Shown in pieces: positions 37,628 to 48,202 of a stretch of DNA of 64,000 nucleotides (position 1 is its first letter; every line of letters begins with the position of its first letter). The translations under genes and the position numbers were made by a program. The stretch lies in contig NZ_BSTQ01000004.1 in NCBI RefSeq assembly GCF_030269605.1, positions 1 to 64,000 on the forward strand. The letters run 5' to 3'. The stretch comes from Lentzea sp. NBRC 105346. Lineage in GTDB: Bacteria; Actinomycetota; Actinomycetes; Mycobacteriales; Pseudonocardiaceae. The notes beneath the pieces are model-generated. The model searched no databases, was not told the DNA's origin, and was given only the letters and a program-made list of their open reading frames with translations.

Positions 37628-39206
37628 TTACCGAGGTGGCGATCACCGGCAGCAGCTCCGCGATGCGGTGCTTCGGCAGGTCGATCAACCGCAGTTCCAG
37701 GTCGTCCGAGTTCGGCGCCGCGTTCTCCACGACCTCCCGCGCCTGCCGCTTGGTCAGCGCCCCGCGTGATGCGGTGATCAACGCCTCGCGCCACACGTTG
37801 CCCAGCTTGCCGTGCGCCTTCATCAGCACCTCGCGCACGACCAGGTCACCGGGTTCCAGCGTGCCGGCGAGCACTTGGTCCGCGACCACGATCGTGTGCT
37901 TGTTGTCCGGGTTGTTGCGCAGGAACTTCAACGAGAACCGCGTGCGCACCAACGACTGCAGCTCCTGCTGACCCGCCGCCGAGGACACGGCCGGGTGGTT
38001 GTTCGGGACCAGCGCGGCGAGCCGAGCGGGCGACGACGCGAGCATCGAGCGCAGCAGCCAGGGGCCGGGGTCGGCGGTCAGGTCCAGCGCCAGGGACGCG
38101 GCGCCCTTGCCGATCGGCTCCGCCCAGCCGGGCCCGCGCGGCTTCGGCGGCGGGGACGACTCGGGGCGGGGTGCCAGGTCGCTCAACGTGGACAACGCTT
38201 CCCGCGACGGGCCGCTCGACTCCACGGACTGCGCGCCGTGCGTGTAGATGCGGGTGCCCGACGACACGGTGCGGCGCGAGGTGGGGCGGCACACGTACAG
38301 GTCGGCGGCGCTGCCGATCGCCTGTGCGCCGTCGAACCGGTTGAACGCGGGCAGGATCGCCTCGAAGACCAGGCCCAGTCTCTGCAGTTCCTGCTGGACT
38401 TTCAGGCCCAGCGCCGGGGTGCGGTCGCTGAACCCGTACGCGAGCAGGATGCGGCCGGAACCGGTGTCCTCCAGCGCCTCGATCGCGCGGCCCGCGAACA
38501 GGCCCATGCCCTCCGGGGTGTACGGCGGGTCGCTGAACACCAGGTCGGCCGTCTCCACGAGGGACGGCGGCAGGCCGAAGCGGAAGTCGGCGTGCAGGGT
38601 GCGGATGCGCCAGCCCCGCTGAGACGTCTTGTGGTCGATGTATTCGAGCAGGCGGTCGTCCAGGTCGACGACGGTGACGGTCACGTCCGGGTTGACCGCG
38701 CACACCGCGAGCGAGGTGAGATCGTGATCACCCAGGCACAGCAGGTGCCGTCCGCCCAGCTCGTAGGTGTTGTCCAGCCACAGCGCGCGTTTCAGCGCGG
38801 TCTGGGCCGTCGCCTGCACGTGGTCCAGCGCGGACAGCGGCGCGGGCACCTCGGCGATGTCGGCCAGGATGAGCCGCAGCTGGTCGGTGTGCCGCGGGAC
38901 CAGCGCGTCGACCGGGTCGGCGACGTCCTCGGTCAACCCGAAGGCGGCCCGGTAGTCCGCCTGGCGAGCGGGGTTCACCCGGTAGCGCTCGCCGTCGACG
39001 TCCAGGTCGTCGGCGATCGCCTTCAGCAGTTCCTGCACGGTGCGGCGGGGCACCGCGGGCAGGCGCACCAGCTCGGCCAGCGGGTGCCAGTCGGCACTGA
39101 GCAGCGCGAGCACGCGCCGCAGCTTGCGGGCGTGCACACCGTGGCCGGTCAGCAGCAGCCGCACCTGATCGATCGTCACAAGCGGGAAACCATAGGCCTG
39201 CCACAT
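37620..39206 (-). CDS. Bis-aminopropyl spermidine synthase family protein with extra C-terminal domain
   Basis: A 528-residue protein. An N-terminal winged-helix part (about 30-95) precedes a BpsA/DUF43-like aminopropyltransferase domain: GGRHLLCLGDHDLTSLAV (the GDxD loop), TVTVVDLDDRLLEYI, and the signature DLVFSDPPYTPEGM near 235. After a Pro-rich linker (about 345-365), residues 370-528 form an additional domain, not part of archaeal BpsA, that I do not recognise. By family it may transfer aminopropyl groups to polyamines, but the actinobacterial substrates are unknown. The start may be ATG 39206 or GTG 39179. Confidence 0.75.
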   Translation of the reverse strand: MWQAYGFPLVTIDQVRLLLTGHGVHARKLRRVLALLSADWHPLAELVRLPAVPRRTVQELLKAIADDLDVDGERYRVNPARQADYRAAFGLTEDVADPVDALVPRHTDQLRLILADIAEVPAPLSALDHVQATAQTALKRALWLDNTYELGGRHLLCLGDHDLTSLAVCAVNPDVTVTVVDLDDRLLEYIDHKTSQRGWRIRTLHADFRFGLPPSLVETADLVFSDPPYTPEGMGLFAGRAIEALEDTGSGRILLAYGFSDRTPALGLKVQQELQRLGLVFEAILPAFNRFDGAQAIGSAADLYVCRPTSRRTVSSGTRIYTHGAQSVESSGPSREALSTLSDLAPRPESSPPPKPRGPGWAEPIGKGAASLALDLTADPGPWLLRSMLASSPARLAALVPNNHPAVSSAAGQQELQSLVRTRFSLKFLRNNPDNKHTIVVADQVLAGTLEPGDLVVREVLMKAHGKLGNVWREALITASRGALTKRQAREVVENAAPNSDDLELRLIDLPKHRIAELLPVIATSVTL

Positions 39207-39306
39207 GCTGGAACGCTGTGCCGGGGTACGCCGAACGAGTTAAGGTCTCAGGGATCTACATCCAGGGCGGCCGGCGAGTGGCCGTCACGACCGGAGGGAT
39301 CTTCGG

Positions 39307-40389
39307 GTGATCGAGTTCCGGGCCGTCACCAAGCGGTTCGAGGACGGGACCATCGCTGTCGACGAGCTCGACCTGACGGTCGAGGCGGGGACGATCACGG
39401 TGTTCGTCGGCCCCTCCGGGTGTGGCAAGACGACGTCGTTGCGCATGGTCAACCGTATGATCGATCCCACGTCCGGGACCATTCTCGTGGATGGCAAGGA
39501 CGTGCTGTCGGTCGATCCGCCGACGCTGCGGCGCGGCATCGGGTACGTCATCCAGCAGGCCGGTCTCTTCCCGCACCGCACGGTGCTGGACAACGTCGCG
39601 ACCGTGCCGCTGCTGTCCGGTTGGGACAGACGGCGGGCCCGCACACGTGCGGCCGAGCTGCTCGAGACCGTCGGGCTGCCCGCCGAGTTCGGAAAACGTT
39701 ATCCGGCCCAGCTCTCCGGTGGTCAGCAGCAACGTGTCGGTGTCGCCCGCGCGCTGGCCGCGGACCCGCCGGTGCTGCTGATGGACGAGCCGTTCAGCGC
39801 GGTCGACCCGATCGTGCGCGAGGGGCTGCAGGACGAACTGCTTCGCCTGCAAGCGGAAATCGGCAAGACGATCGTGTTCGTCACGCACGACATCGACGAG
39901 GCGCTCAAGCTCGGCGACAAGGTGGCGGTGATGCGGACCGGCGGGCACCTCGCCCAGTACGCGAAGCCGGCCGAGCTGCTCAGCGCACCCGCCAACGACT
40001 TCGTCGCGAACTTCGTCGGCAAGGACCGCGGCTACCGCACCCTGACGTTCCTCTCGGCGGACGTGCCGGTGCACGAGATCGACGCGGTCAAGGTCGGCGA
40101 CACGGTCACGTCCAACAGCTGGAAGCTCGTGGTCGACGACACGCGCAGGCCGCTCGGCTGGCTGTCCCCTGTGGACGGTTCGGTCGAGGTCACCGCGGAC
40201 CGGCTGATCGCGGGCGGCTCGCTGTACGACGGTGGCACGTTGCGCAGTGCGCTGGACGCGGCGTTGAGCTCGCCGTCCGCGCTCGGCGTGACCGTCGACG
40301 CCGAGGGTGCGGTGGTGGGCGTGGTGCACGCCGACGACGTGCTCAAGGCGCTGGCCGCGGCCCGTGCGGCGGGTGAGGTCCCCTCGTGA
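39307..40389 (+). CDS. Osmoprotectant ABC transporter ATPase (OpuC/ProV type)
   Basis: A 360-residue ATP-binding subunit. Walker A GPSGCGKTTSLR at 35-46, signature LSGGQQQRVGVARAL, Walker B VLLMDEPFSAVDP and switch His in VFVTHDIDEAL. The C-terminal 100 residues contain one CBS unit (ALGVTVDAEGAVVGVVHADD), used in this family to sense ionic strength. GTG 39307 follows GGAGGGATC. It is first in a four-gene operon with overlapping ends. Substrates by family: glycine betaine, choline or carnitine. Confidence 0.93.
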   Translation: MIEFRAVTKRFEDGTIAVDELDLTVEAGTITVFVGPSGCGKTTSLRMVNRMIDPTSGTILVDGKDVLSVDPPTLRRGIGYVIQQAGLFPHRTVLDNVATVPLLSGWDRRRARTRAAELLETVGLPAEFGKRYPAQLSGGQQQRVGVARALAADPPVLLMDEPFSAVDPIVREGLQDELLRLQAEIGKTIVFVTHDIDEALKLGDKVAVMRTGGHLAQYAKPAELLSAPANDFVANFVGKDRGYRTLTFLSADVPVHEIDAVKVGDTVTSNSWKLVVDDTRRPLGWLSPVDGSVEVTADRLIAGGSLYDGGTLRSALDAALSSPSALGVTVDAEGAVVGVVHADDVLKALAAARAAGEVPS

Positions 40390-41021
40390 CCTGGATCTTC
40401 GAGAACTGGGACAAGTTCCTGGAAGCGAGCGGTGTGCACCTGCGCCTCGCGGTGATTCCGGTACTGCTCGGCCTGGTCGTCGCGATCCCGCTCGGATGGC
40501 TGGCGAACCGGTCGAGGTCGGCGAGCGCGGTGCTGATGCCGTTGTCGAACGTTCTTTACACCGTCCCTTCGCTGGCCATGATCGTGATCATGCCGGTGCT
40601 GCTCGGCAGCAAGATCCTCGACGAGATCAACATCATCGTCGCGTTGACGATCTACACGGTCGCATTGCTGATCCGCAACATCGCGGATGGGCTGCACTCG
40701 GTGCCCGGCCACGTCGTGGCCGCGGCGAATGCGATGGGATTCCGGCCGCTACGCCGGTTTTTGACCGTCGAGCTTCCGCTCGCCGTGCCGGTCACCATCG
40801 CCGGACTACGAGTGGCGATGGTGTCGAACATCAGCATGGTGAGCATCGGCGCGTTGATCGGCCTCGGTGGTTATGGGCAGCTGTTCATCCAGGGCTTCCA
40901 GTCGAACGAGGACATCATCTGGGCGGGACTGATCGGCACGCTCGTGCTCGCATTCATCGGGGACGTGCTGCTGCAACTGGCCGGAAGGGTGCTCACGCCC
41001 TGGGTGCGGGCGGGAAGGTGA
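40386..41021 (+). CDS. Osmoprotectant ABC transporter permease 1
   Basis: A 211-residue membrane subunit with about five to six helices. VLYTVPSLAMIVIMPVLLG and the EAA loop AANAMGFRPLRRFLTVELPLA are typical of OpuCB/ProW permeases. The GTG overlaps the ATPase stop by 4 bases (GTGA). It lacks the long N-terminal extension of E. coli ProW. Confidence 0.92.
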   Translation: MTWIFENWDKFLEASGVHLRLAVIPVLLGLVVAIPLGWLANRSRSASAVLMPLSNVLYTVPSLAMIVIMPVLLGSKILDEINIIVALTIYTVALLIRNIADGLHSVPGHVVAAANAMGFRPLRRFLTVELPLAVPVTIAGLRVAMVSNISMVSIGALIGLGGYGQLFIQGFQSNEDIIWAGLIGTLVLAFIGDVLLQLAGRVLTPWVRAGR

Positions 41022-41024
41022 GCG

Positions 41025-41687
41025 ATGGGCTGGCTGTTCGACCCCGCGCATTGGAGCGGTAGCACCGGAATCCCGGTGCGGATCGTGGAGCACTTCACCT
41101 ACACGTGGTTGACGCTGTTGATCGCTGCGGTGATCGCGGTGCCGTTGGGCGCGTTCGTTGGCCACACCGGCCGCGGAGGCTTCCTGATCGTGGGACTCAC
41201 GAACGGCCTCCGTGCGTTGCCGACGCTGGCGGTGCTGATCATCGTGGTGCTCTGGGCCGGTATCGGCGACGTGCCGGTGTACACGGCGTTGGTGCTGCTC
41301 GCCGTCCCGCCGATCATGGCGGGCACGTACGCCGGCATCCGCGCCGTCGAACCGTCTATTGTGGACGCTGCGCGCGGAGTGGGCATGCACGAGGGTGGCG
41401 TGCTTCTGCAGGTAGAGCTTCCGAACGCTTTGCCGCTCGTCTTCGGAGGCTTTCGCGGCGCCGCGCTGCAGGTGGTGTCCACCGCCACGATCGCGGCGTA
41501 TGTCGGCGCGGGAGGGTTGGGCCGGTTCGTCTTCGACGGGCTGGCGTTTCAGGAGTATGACCAGATGCTCGGCGGGGCGGTGCTCGTGGCAGTGCTCGCC
41601 GTGCTCGTGGACCTGGTGTTCGTCGGGCTGCAGAAGCTGACGGTGTCGCCCGGCGTCGTCGGAGCAGGAAGCGGAGGAAATCGATGA
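41025..41687 (+). CDS. Osmoprotectant ABC transporter permease 2
   Basis: A 220-residue membrane subunit paralogous to the first. LTNGLRALPTLAVLIIVVLW, then AARGVGMHEGGVLLQVELPNALP (EAA loop). It would pair with permease 1 in the OpuCB/OpuCD manner. ATG 41025 lies 3 bases after the previous stop; its own stop overlaps the binding-protein gene. Confidence 0.92.
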   Translation: MGWLFDPAHWSGSTGIPVRIVEHFTYTWLTLLIAAVIAVPLGAFVGHTGRGGFLIVGLTNGLRALPTLAVLIIVVLWAGIGDVPVYTALVLLAVPPIMAGTYAGIRAVEPSIVDAARGVGMHEGGVLLQVELPNALPLVFGGFRGAALQVVSTATIAAYVGAGGLGRFVFDGLAFQEYDQMLGGAVLVAVLAVLVDLVFVGLQKLTVSPGVVGAGSGGNR

Positions 41688-42574
41688 AGCGCATCGCCAC
41701 GGCCGTCGCGGCGGTCATGCTCCTTGCGGGGTGTGGAGGTGATCCGCTGTCCAGTGGCGGATCCGGGCAGTCGTCCTCCGACACCATCGTCGTGGGTTCG
41801 GCGAACTTCCCGGAGTCGCGGCTGATCGCGGAGATCTACGCGGAGGCGTTGAGCGCCAAGGGCGTCAAGGTCACCAAGAAGCTCAACATCGGCAACCGCG
41901 AGCTCTACTTCAAGGGCGTGCAGGACGGCTCGATCGACCTGATCCCCGAGTACACCGGCGTGCTGCTGCGGCACGTCAAGAAGGAGTCGACCGAGGTCGC
42001 GCCGGACGAGGTGTACGAGGCGCTGAAGAAGGCGCTGCCGTCCGGGCTGATCGTGCTCGACAAGTCCACGGCCGAGGACAAGGACGCCGTGGTCGTCACC
42101 AAGGCGACCGTCGCGCAGTACAGCCTCAAGTCGATCGAGGACCTGGTGCCGTACTGCAAGAACCTGGTGTTCGGCGGCCCGCCGGAGTTCCAGCAGCGCC
42201 CGGACGGCCTGGCCGGCCTCAAGGCGAAGTACAACTGCGAGTTCAAGGAGTTCAAGGCGCTCGACGTCGGCGGTCCGGTGACCGTCGCGGCGCTGAAGGA
42301 CGGCTCGGTGCAGGCCGCCGACCTGTTCACGACCGACTCCGCGATCTCGGCCAACGACTTCGTGGCGCTCGAGGACCCGAAGAACCTGTTCGCGGCGCAG
42401 AACGTCACGCCGTTGATCAACGAGAAGAAGGCGTCCGAGCAGGTGCGGTCGATCCTCAACGCGATCTCCAAGAAGCTCGACACCAAGACCCTGCTCGACC
42501 TCAACGCCAAGCTGTCGGCGAAGCAGGAGGCGGACAAGGTCGCGAAGGACTGGCTGGCCTCGGCCGGCATCTGA
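41684..42574 (+). CDS. Osmoprotectant-binding lipoprotein (OpuCC/ProX type)
   Basis: A 296-residue substrate-binding lipoprotein. MKRIATAVAAVMLLAGC ends in a lipobox with Cys17; a Gly/Ser linker follows. The domain begins DTIVVGSANFPESRLIAEIY and includes GSIDLIPEYTGVLL and AADLFTTDSAI, as in quaternary-amine-binding OpuAC proteins. ATG 41684 overlaps the permease stop. A strong terminator follows, closing the operon. Confidence 0.94.
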   Translation: MKRIATAVAAVMLLAGCGGDPLSSGGSGQSSSDTIVVGSANFPESRLIAEIYAEALSAKGVKVTKKLNIGNRELYFKGVQDGSIDLIPEYTGVLLRHVKKESTEVAPDEVYEALKKALPSGLIVLDKSTAEDKDAVVVTKATVAQYSLKSIEDLVPYCKNLVFGGPPEFQQRPDGLAGLKAKYNCEFKEFKALDVGGPVTVAALKDGSVQAADLFTTDSAISANDFVALEDPKNLFAAQNVTPLINEKKASEQVRSILNAISKKLDTKTLLDLNAKLSAKQEADKVAKDWLASAGI

Positions 42575-42578
42575 CGTA

Positions 42579-42635
42579 ACGCCGTCGGGGGCCTGTTCGC
42601 TGCGTTTTCCGTGGTGAACAGGCCCCCGACGGCGT
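42579..42635. terminator. Terminator between the ABC operon and the IclR gene
   Basis: Perfect 20-base arms (42579-42598 and 42616-42635) around a 17-base loop, 4 bases after one stop and 1 before the convergent stop. Serves both strands. Confidence 0.9.
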
Positions 42636-42636
42636 A

Positions 42637-43422
42637 TCAGCCGGGCGCGGGGTGACCGCCGATGCGGTTGGTCAGTTCGTCGGCCGCCCGGCGGGCCTCG
42701 GCGGCCAGCTCGGGCCAGGTCTGGCCGCACAGGGTGTCGCACATGTGCCGGAACGTGAGCGTGATCGCGGCGATCGGGCGTTCGCCGTGGTCGAAGACCG
42801 GCGCGGCGACGGACGCGAACCCGGCCGTGACGAACCCGTCCTCGACCGACCAGCCCTGCCTGCGCTCGGTCTGCAGCATCCGGCGCAGCGCGGGCAGGTT
42901 GTGCGGGCCTCGCCCGGTGCGGTCGACGAACCCGTCGACGGACGGGAAGAGTGCCCTGACCTGCGCCGCGGGCAGGTGGGCGAGCATCGCTCGGCCGGAC
43001 GCCGTGAGGTGCGCGGGCAGGCGCACACCGACGTCGGACACGATCGTCTGCGGCTGCCGCGGCTGCTCGCGGACCAGGTACAACGCCTCGGCGCCGTGCA
43101 GCACGCCGAGGTGCGCGGTCTTCTCGACGCGGTCGACCAGCCTGCGCAGCAACGGCCGCGCGAGCCGCTCCAGCGGATCGTGCCGCAGGTACGCCGAGCC
43201 GAGCTCGAACGCCGCCACGCCGAGCCCGTACCGCTTCTCCTCCGGGAAATGCGTCGCGAAGCCCGCATCCGTCAGTTCGGAAAGCAAGTGGTAGGTCGTC
43301 GACCTGGGTAGATTGAGCTCACGCGCGACGGACGCGGCCGACACGGGTCCTGGTCGGCTCGCCAACAGACGCAGTACCGCGAGGCCTCGCCGCAGCGCGG
43401 GTACGTCACTGCTGCTGCCCAC
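42637..43422 (-). CDS. IclR-family transcriptional regulator
   Basis: A 261-residue regulator. The winged helix-turn-helix covers about 10-70 (ALRRGLAVLRLLASRPGPVS, then ARELNLPRSTTYHLLSEL); the C-terminal effector domain contains HLTASGRAMLAHLP and FASVAAPVFDHGERPIAAIT. I prefer GTG 43422, because an ATG 13 codons upstream would put the inverted repeat at 43432-43455 inside the gene. Its target may be itself, the divergent sigma operon, or the hut genes downstream; none is proven. Confidence 0.9.
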   Translation of the reverse strand: MGSSSDVPALRRGLAVLRLLASRPGPVSAASVARELNLPRSTTYHLLSELTDAGFATHFPEEKRYGLGVAAFELGSAYLRHDPLERLARPLLRRLVDRVEKTAHLGVLHGAEALYLVREQPRQPQTIVSDVGVRLPAHLTASGRAMLAHLPAAQVRALFPSVDGFVDRTGRGPHNLPALRRMLQTERRQGWSVEDGFVTAGFASVAAPVFDHGERPIAAITLTFRHMCDTLCGQTWPELAAEARRAADELTNRIGGHPAPG

Positions 43423-43431
43423 CTGGTGATT

Positions 43432-43455
43432 TTCGCACTTTGGAACCGTTGCGAA
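43432..43455. promoter_or_regulatory. Inverted repeat before the IclR gene
   Basis: TTCGCA-N12-TGCGAA, 10 bases upstream of the preferred IclR start. IclR proteins commonly repress their own genes through such sites. Confidence 0.5.
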
Positions 43456-43475
43456 GTCCATCCAACGGGCGACTC

Positions 43476-43499
43476 AACAAATATGGATGACAGTGCGTC
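43476..43499 (+). promoter_or_regulatory. Candidate ECF-sigma promoter
   Basis: AAC (43476-43478), 17 bases, then CGTC (43496-43499): the general ECF sigma promoter pattern, 17 bases before the GTG of the sigma gene. Suggests autoregulation of that sigma factor. Confidence 0.4.
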
Positions 43500-43515
43500 T
43501 CTGGGGGTGTGACGG

Positions 43516-44061
43516 GTGGAAGAGGGGGCGGGATTGACACCGAGCTTCGATGACTTCGTGGCCGCACAGGTGACCCCGTTGTTGCGGTACGCGACCGTGC
43601 TGACCTGCGATCCTCACCTGGCGCAGGACGTGGTCCAGGAGGTCCTCCTGCGTGCGCAACAACGGTGGGACCGGATCAGCCGGGTCGACCTGCCCGCCGC
43701 CTACGTCAAGCGCATGGTCACGAACGAGTTCCTCTCGTGGCGCCGCCGCCGTGAGGCGAAGAACGTCGCCCTCTCGACCGACACGCTGGAGCACATCAGC
43801 CCGGCGGTCCCCGACACGAGCCACCACTACGACGAGCGGGAAGCGATGCTGCAGCGCATCTCGCAGCTGCCTCGCAAGCAGCGGGCCGCGATCGTGCTCC
43901 GCTACTACGAGCACTACGACGACGCCGAGATCGCCAAGACCCTGGGTTGCGCCGAAGGCACCGTGCGCAGCCACATCTCCAGGGCGCTGGCCACGCTTCG
44001 TCTCGACTACTCGCCGGAACCCGCCGCCGCGGGGCTCCGGCTGCAGGAGGGCCTGTCGTGA
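43516..44061 (+). CDS. SigE-family ECF RNA polymerase sigma factor
   Basis: A 181-residue ECF sigma factor. Region 2: FDDFVAAQVTPLLRYATVLT, HLAQDVVQEVLLRAQQRWDR; region 4: LPRKQRAAIVLRYYEHYDDA and the helix-turn-helix LGCAEGTVRSHISRALATLR. This is the actinobacterial SigE-like (SACE-type) family. GTG start 43516. The next gene overlaps its stop by 4 bases and encodes a membrane protein, the usual cognate partner arrangement. Confidence 0.93.
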   Translation: MEEGAGLTPSFDDFVAAQVTPLLRYATVLTCDPHLAQDVVQEVLLRAQQRWDRISRVDLPAAYVKRMVTNEFLSWRRRREAKNVALSTDTLEHISPAVPDTSHHYDEREAMLQRISQLPRKQRAAIVLRYYEHYDDAEIAKTLGCAEGTVRSHISRALATLRLDYSPEPAAAGLRLQEGLS

Positions 44062-44990
44062 ACGACACCGAACAGTTGATCTCCGATGCCCTGAAGCGGC
44101 AGGCGGAGCGGGCACCGCATCCGGGGCCGACGCTGGCCCGGCTGCGCCGCCCGGCGCGCAGGCGCAGCAGGTCGTCCCTGTTCCTCATGGTCGGAACCGC
44201 CGTCGCGGCCGCCGCCGTGCTGTTCACCGCCGGCGTGATCGTCGGCCGGGGACCCAGCCCGGACGACGGTGCGGCAGCGTTGCTGCCGACCACAGCGCCC
44301 GCGCAGACACACCTCAAGTACAGCCCCGGCTGGCTGCCGGACGGGTTCGTCGAGGTCTACCGCTCGGCCGGCCCCGAGGGCATCGTCCGCGCGTGGACGT
44401 CGCAGCCTTCCGCGAACCAGCCGTTCGCGACCGGGCAGCCGATGGTGTCGTTGAGCCTCGACGGCGGCAGCCCCGCGGGCTACGAGACGTGGGAGCAGGT
44501 CCAGCTGCCGGGCGCGACCGGCTACGTGCAGGTCGCCGACGGTCAGTCGGGCAAGGCGGCGACGGTCGTCTGGAAGGCCCTCGACCTGCTCACGGTCACC
44601 GTGCGCGGCTTCGCCGACGTGAAGGCGACGGCCCTCCAGTTCGCCGGGTCGGTCAAGCCGGACGAGAAGAGCGCGGTGAAGTCGGCGCTGGAGTACCACG
44701 GCATGTCCCTGCCTCGGGTGTGGGGCGCCTCGCCATCGAAGTGGACATCCGAGATCCGGGTCGAGCCGTTCACCGCACAGGTGTCGACGGAGAAGCCGGA
44801 CCTCACCGGCGGCCGCCCGGTCGAGGTGCGCGGCAAGCAGGGCACCTACGTGCCGGGCCGGTTCGTGGCCGTGTTCGACCACGACGTCTGGGTGGTCGTG
44901 CTGGGTGACCTCGACGAGGGACAGCTGGTCAAGATCGCCGGGGACCTGAAGGTCGACGCGAAGCCCGACTTCTCCTGGATCGGCCGATAG
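44058..44990 (+). CDS. Membrane protein, likely partner of the sigma factor
   Basis: A 310-residue protein: a cytosolic N-terminus of about 38 residues (NDTEQLISDALKRQAERAP), one membrane helix (about 40-62; LFLMVGTAVAAAAVLFTAGV) and an extracytoplasmic domain of about 240 residues with no family I recognise. The short N-terminal segment would be where it holds the sigma factor. No HxxxCxxC zinc motif is present. GTG 44058 overlaps the sigma gene stop, with GGAGGG upstream, indicating translational coupling. Confidence 0.78.
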   Translation: MNDTEQLISDALKRQAERAPHPGPTLARLRRPARRRSRSSLFLMVGTAVAAAAVLFTAGVIVGRGPSPDDGAAALLPTTAPAQTHLKYSPGWLPDGFVEVYRSAGPEGIVRAWTSQPSANQPFATGQPMVSLSLDGGSPAGYETWEQVQLPGATGYVQVADGQSGKAATVVWKALDLLTVTVRGFADVKATALQFAGSVKPDEKSAVKSALEYHGMSLPRVWGASPSKWTSEIRVEPFTAQVSTEKPDLTGGRPVEVRGKQGTYVPGRFVAVFDHDVWVVVLGDLDEGQLVKIAGDLKVDAKPDFSWIGR

Positions 44991-45059
44991 TCTCGGATCT
45001 CAGACGCTGTCGGCCGAGCCTGGGTCGCCGGAAGCACCTGGGGGCGCTGTGATGTCCCT

Positions 45060-46564
45060 ATGCGACAACTGGTTGAGGTGGGTCCGAAACCGCTGACCCG
45101 TGAGGACGTCGAGGCCGTCGCCCGCGACGGCGCCCAGGTGACGATCACCGAGGCCGCGCGTGAGGCGGTCACCGCCGCCCGGCGCCACATCGACCAGCTG
45201 GCCACCGCGGAACGACCGACGTACGGCGTGTCCACCGGCTTCGGCGCGCTCGCCGTCCGGCACATCCCGCCGGACCGTCGCGCCCAGCTGCAGCGGTCGC
45301 TGGTCCGTTCCCACGCGGCGGGCTCGGGACCGGAGGTCGAGCGCGAGGTCGTGCGGGCGCTGCAGCTGCTGCGGCTGCGCACGCTGGCGACCGGCCACAC
45401 CGGCGTCCGGCTGTCCACTGTGGAGGCTCTGGCCGGGATGCTCAACGCGGGCATCACGCCGGTCATCCACGAGTACGGCTCCCTGGGCTGCTCGGGCGAC
45501 CTGGCGCCGCTGTCGGCGTCCGCGTTGGCGCTGATGGGCGAGGGACAGGTCCGTGACGCGTCCGGCGCGCTCGTACCGGCGGCCGACGCGCTCGCGGCGG
45601 CGGGGATCGAGCCCGTGCAGCTGGCCGAGAAGGAGGGCCTCGCGCTGATCAACGGCACGGACGGCATGCTCGGCATGCTGGTGCTGGCGATCGCCGACCT
45701 CCAGCGGTTGCTGGACATCGCGGACCTCACCGCCGCGATGAGCGTCGAGGCGCTGCTCGGCACGGACCGCGTGTTCGAACCCGAGCTGCACCAGCTGCGG
45801 CCGCACCCCGGCCAGTCCGTGTCCGCCGCGCGGATGCTCGCGTTCCTGCGCGACTCCGAGATCGTGGCGTCGCACCGCGGTCCGGACTGCACCCGCGTGC
45901 AGGACGCGTACTCACTGCGCTGCTCGCCCCAGGTGCATGGCGCCGCACGTGACACCGTCGCCTATGCCGCGACCGTCGCCGAGCGCGAGCTGGCGTCCGC
46001 GGTCGACAACCCCGTAGTGCTGCCCGACGGCCGGGTCGAGTCGAACGGCAACTTCCACGGCGCGCCCGTCGCGTACGTGCTGGACTTCCTCGCCATCCCG
46101 CTGGCGGACGTGGCGTCGATGGCCGAACGCCGCACCGACCGCATGCTCGACGTGGCCCGGTCGCACGGGCTACCGCCGTTCCTCGCCGACGACCCCGGCG
46201 TCGACTCCGGGCACATGATCGCGCAGTACACGCAGGCCGCGATCGTGTCCGAGCTGAAGCGCCTGGCAGTGCCCGCGTCCGTCGACTCGATCCCGTCGTC
46301 GGCGATGCAGGAGGACCACGTCTCCATGGGCTGGTCCGCCGCGCGCAAGCTGCGCAAGGCCGTCGACGGTCTCACGACCGTGCTGGCCGTCGAGCTGCTG
46401 ACCGCCGCTCGTGCCCTCGATCTCCGGGCTCCGCTGAAGCCCGCCCCCGCGACCGCCGCGGCCGTCGAGAAGTTGCGGGTCACCGTGCCGGGTCCCGGCC
46501 CGGACCGGCACCTCGCGCCCGAGATCGCCGCCGCCGAAGCCCTGATCCGAAGTGGAGTTCTGTA

Positions 46565-46565
<1 letters not shown>
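45060..46565 (+). CDS. hutH: Histidine ammonia-lyase
   Basis: A 501-residue enzyme removing ammonia from histidine to give urocanate. [15 protein letters not shown] near the N-terminus and [21 protein letters not shown] hold the active site. The residues forming the MIO prosthetic group read Cys144-Ser145-Gly146 instead of the usual Ala-Ser-Gly. Other motifs: [32 protein letters not shown] and [18 protein letters not shown] 45060. The stop overlaps the hutU ATG (TAATG), so the operon starts here. Confidence 0.96.

Positions 46566-48201
<1,636 letters not shown>

Positions 48202-48202
<1 letters not shown>

Noticed and set aside
37812-40376. 854-codon plus-strand frame
   Set aside because: It crosses the minus-strand spermidine-synthase-like gene and runs out of frame into the ABC ATPase gene; composition is Arg/Gln/Gly-rich without motifs.
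44981-45016. Terminator after the sigma partner gene
   Set aside because: Only 7-base arms (CGGCCGA/TCGGCCG) with a 22-base loop; too weak to call.
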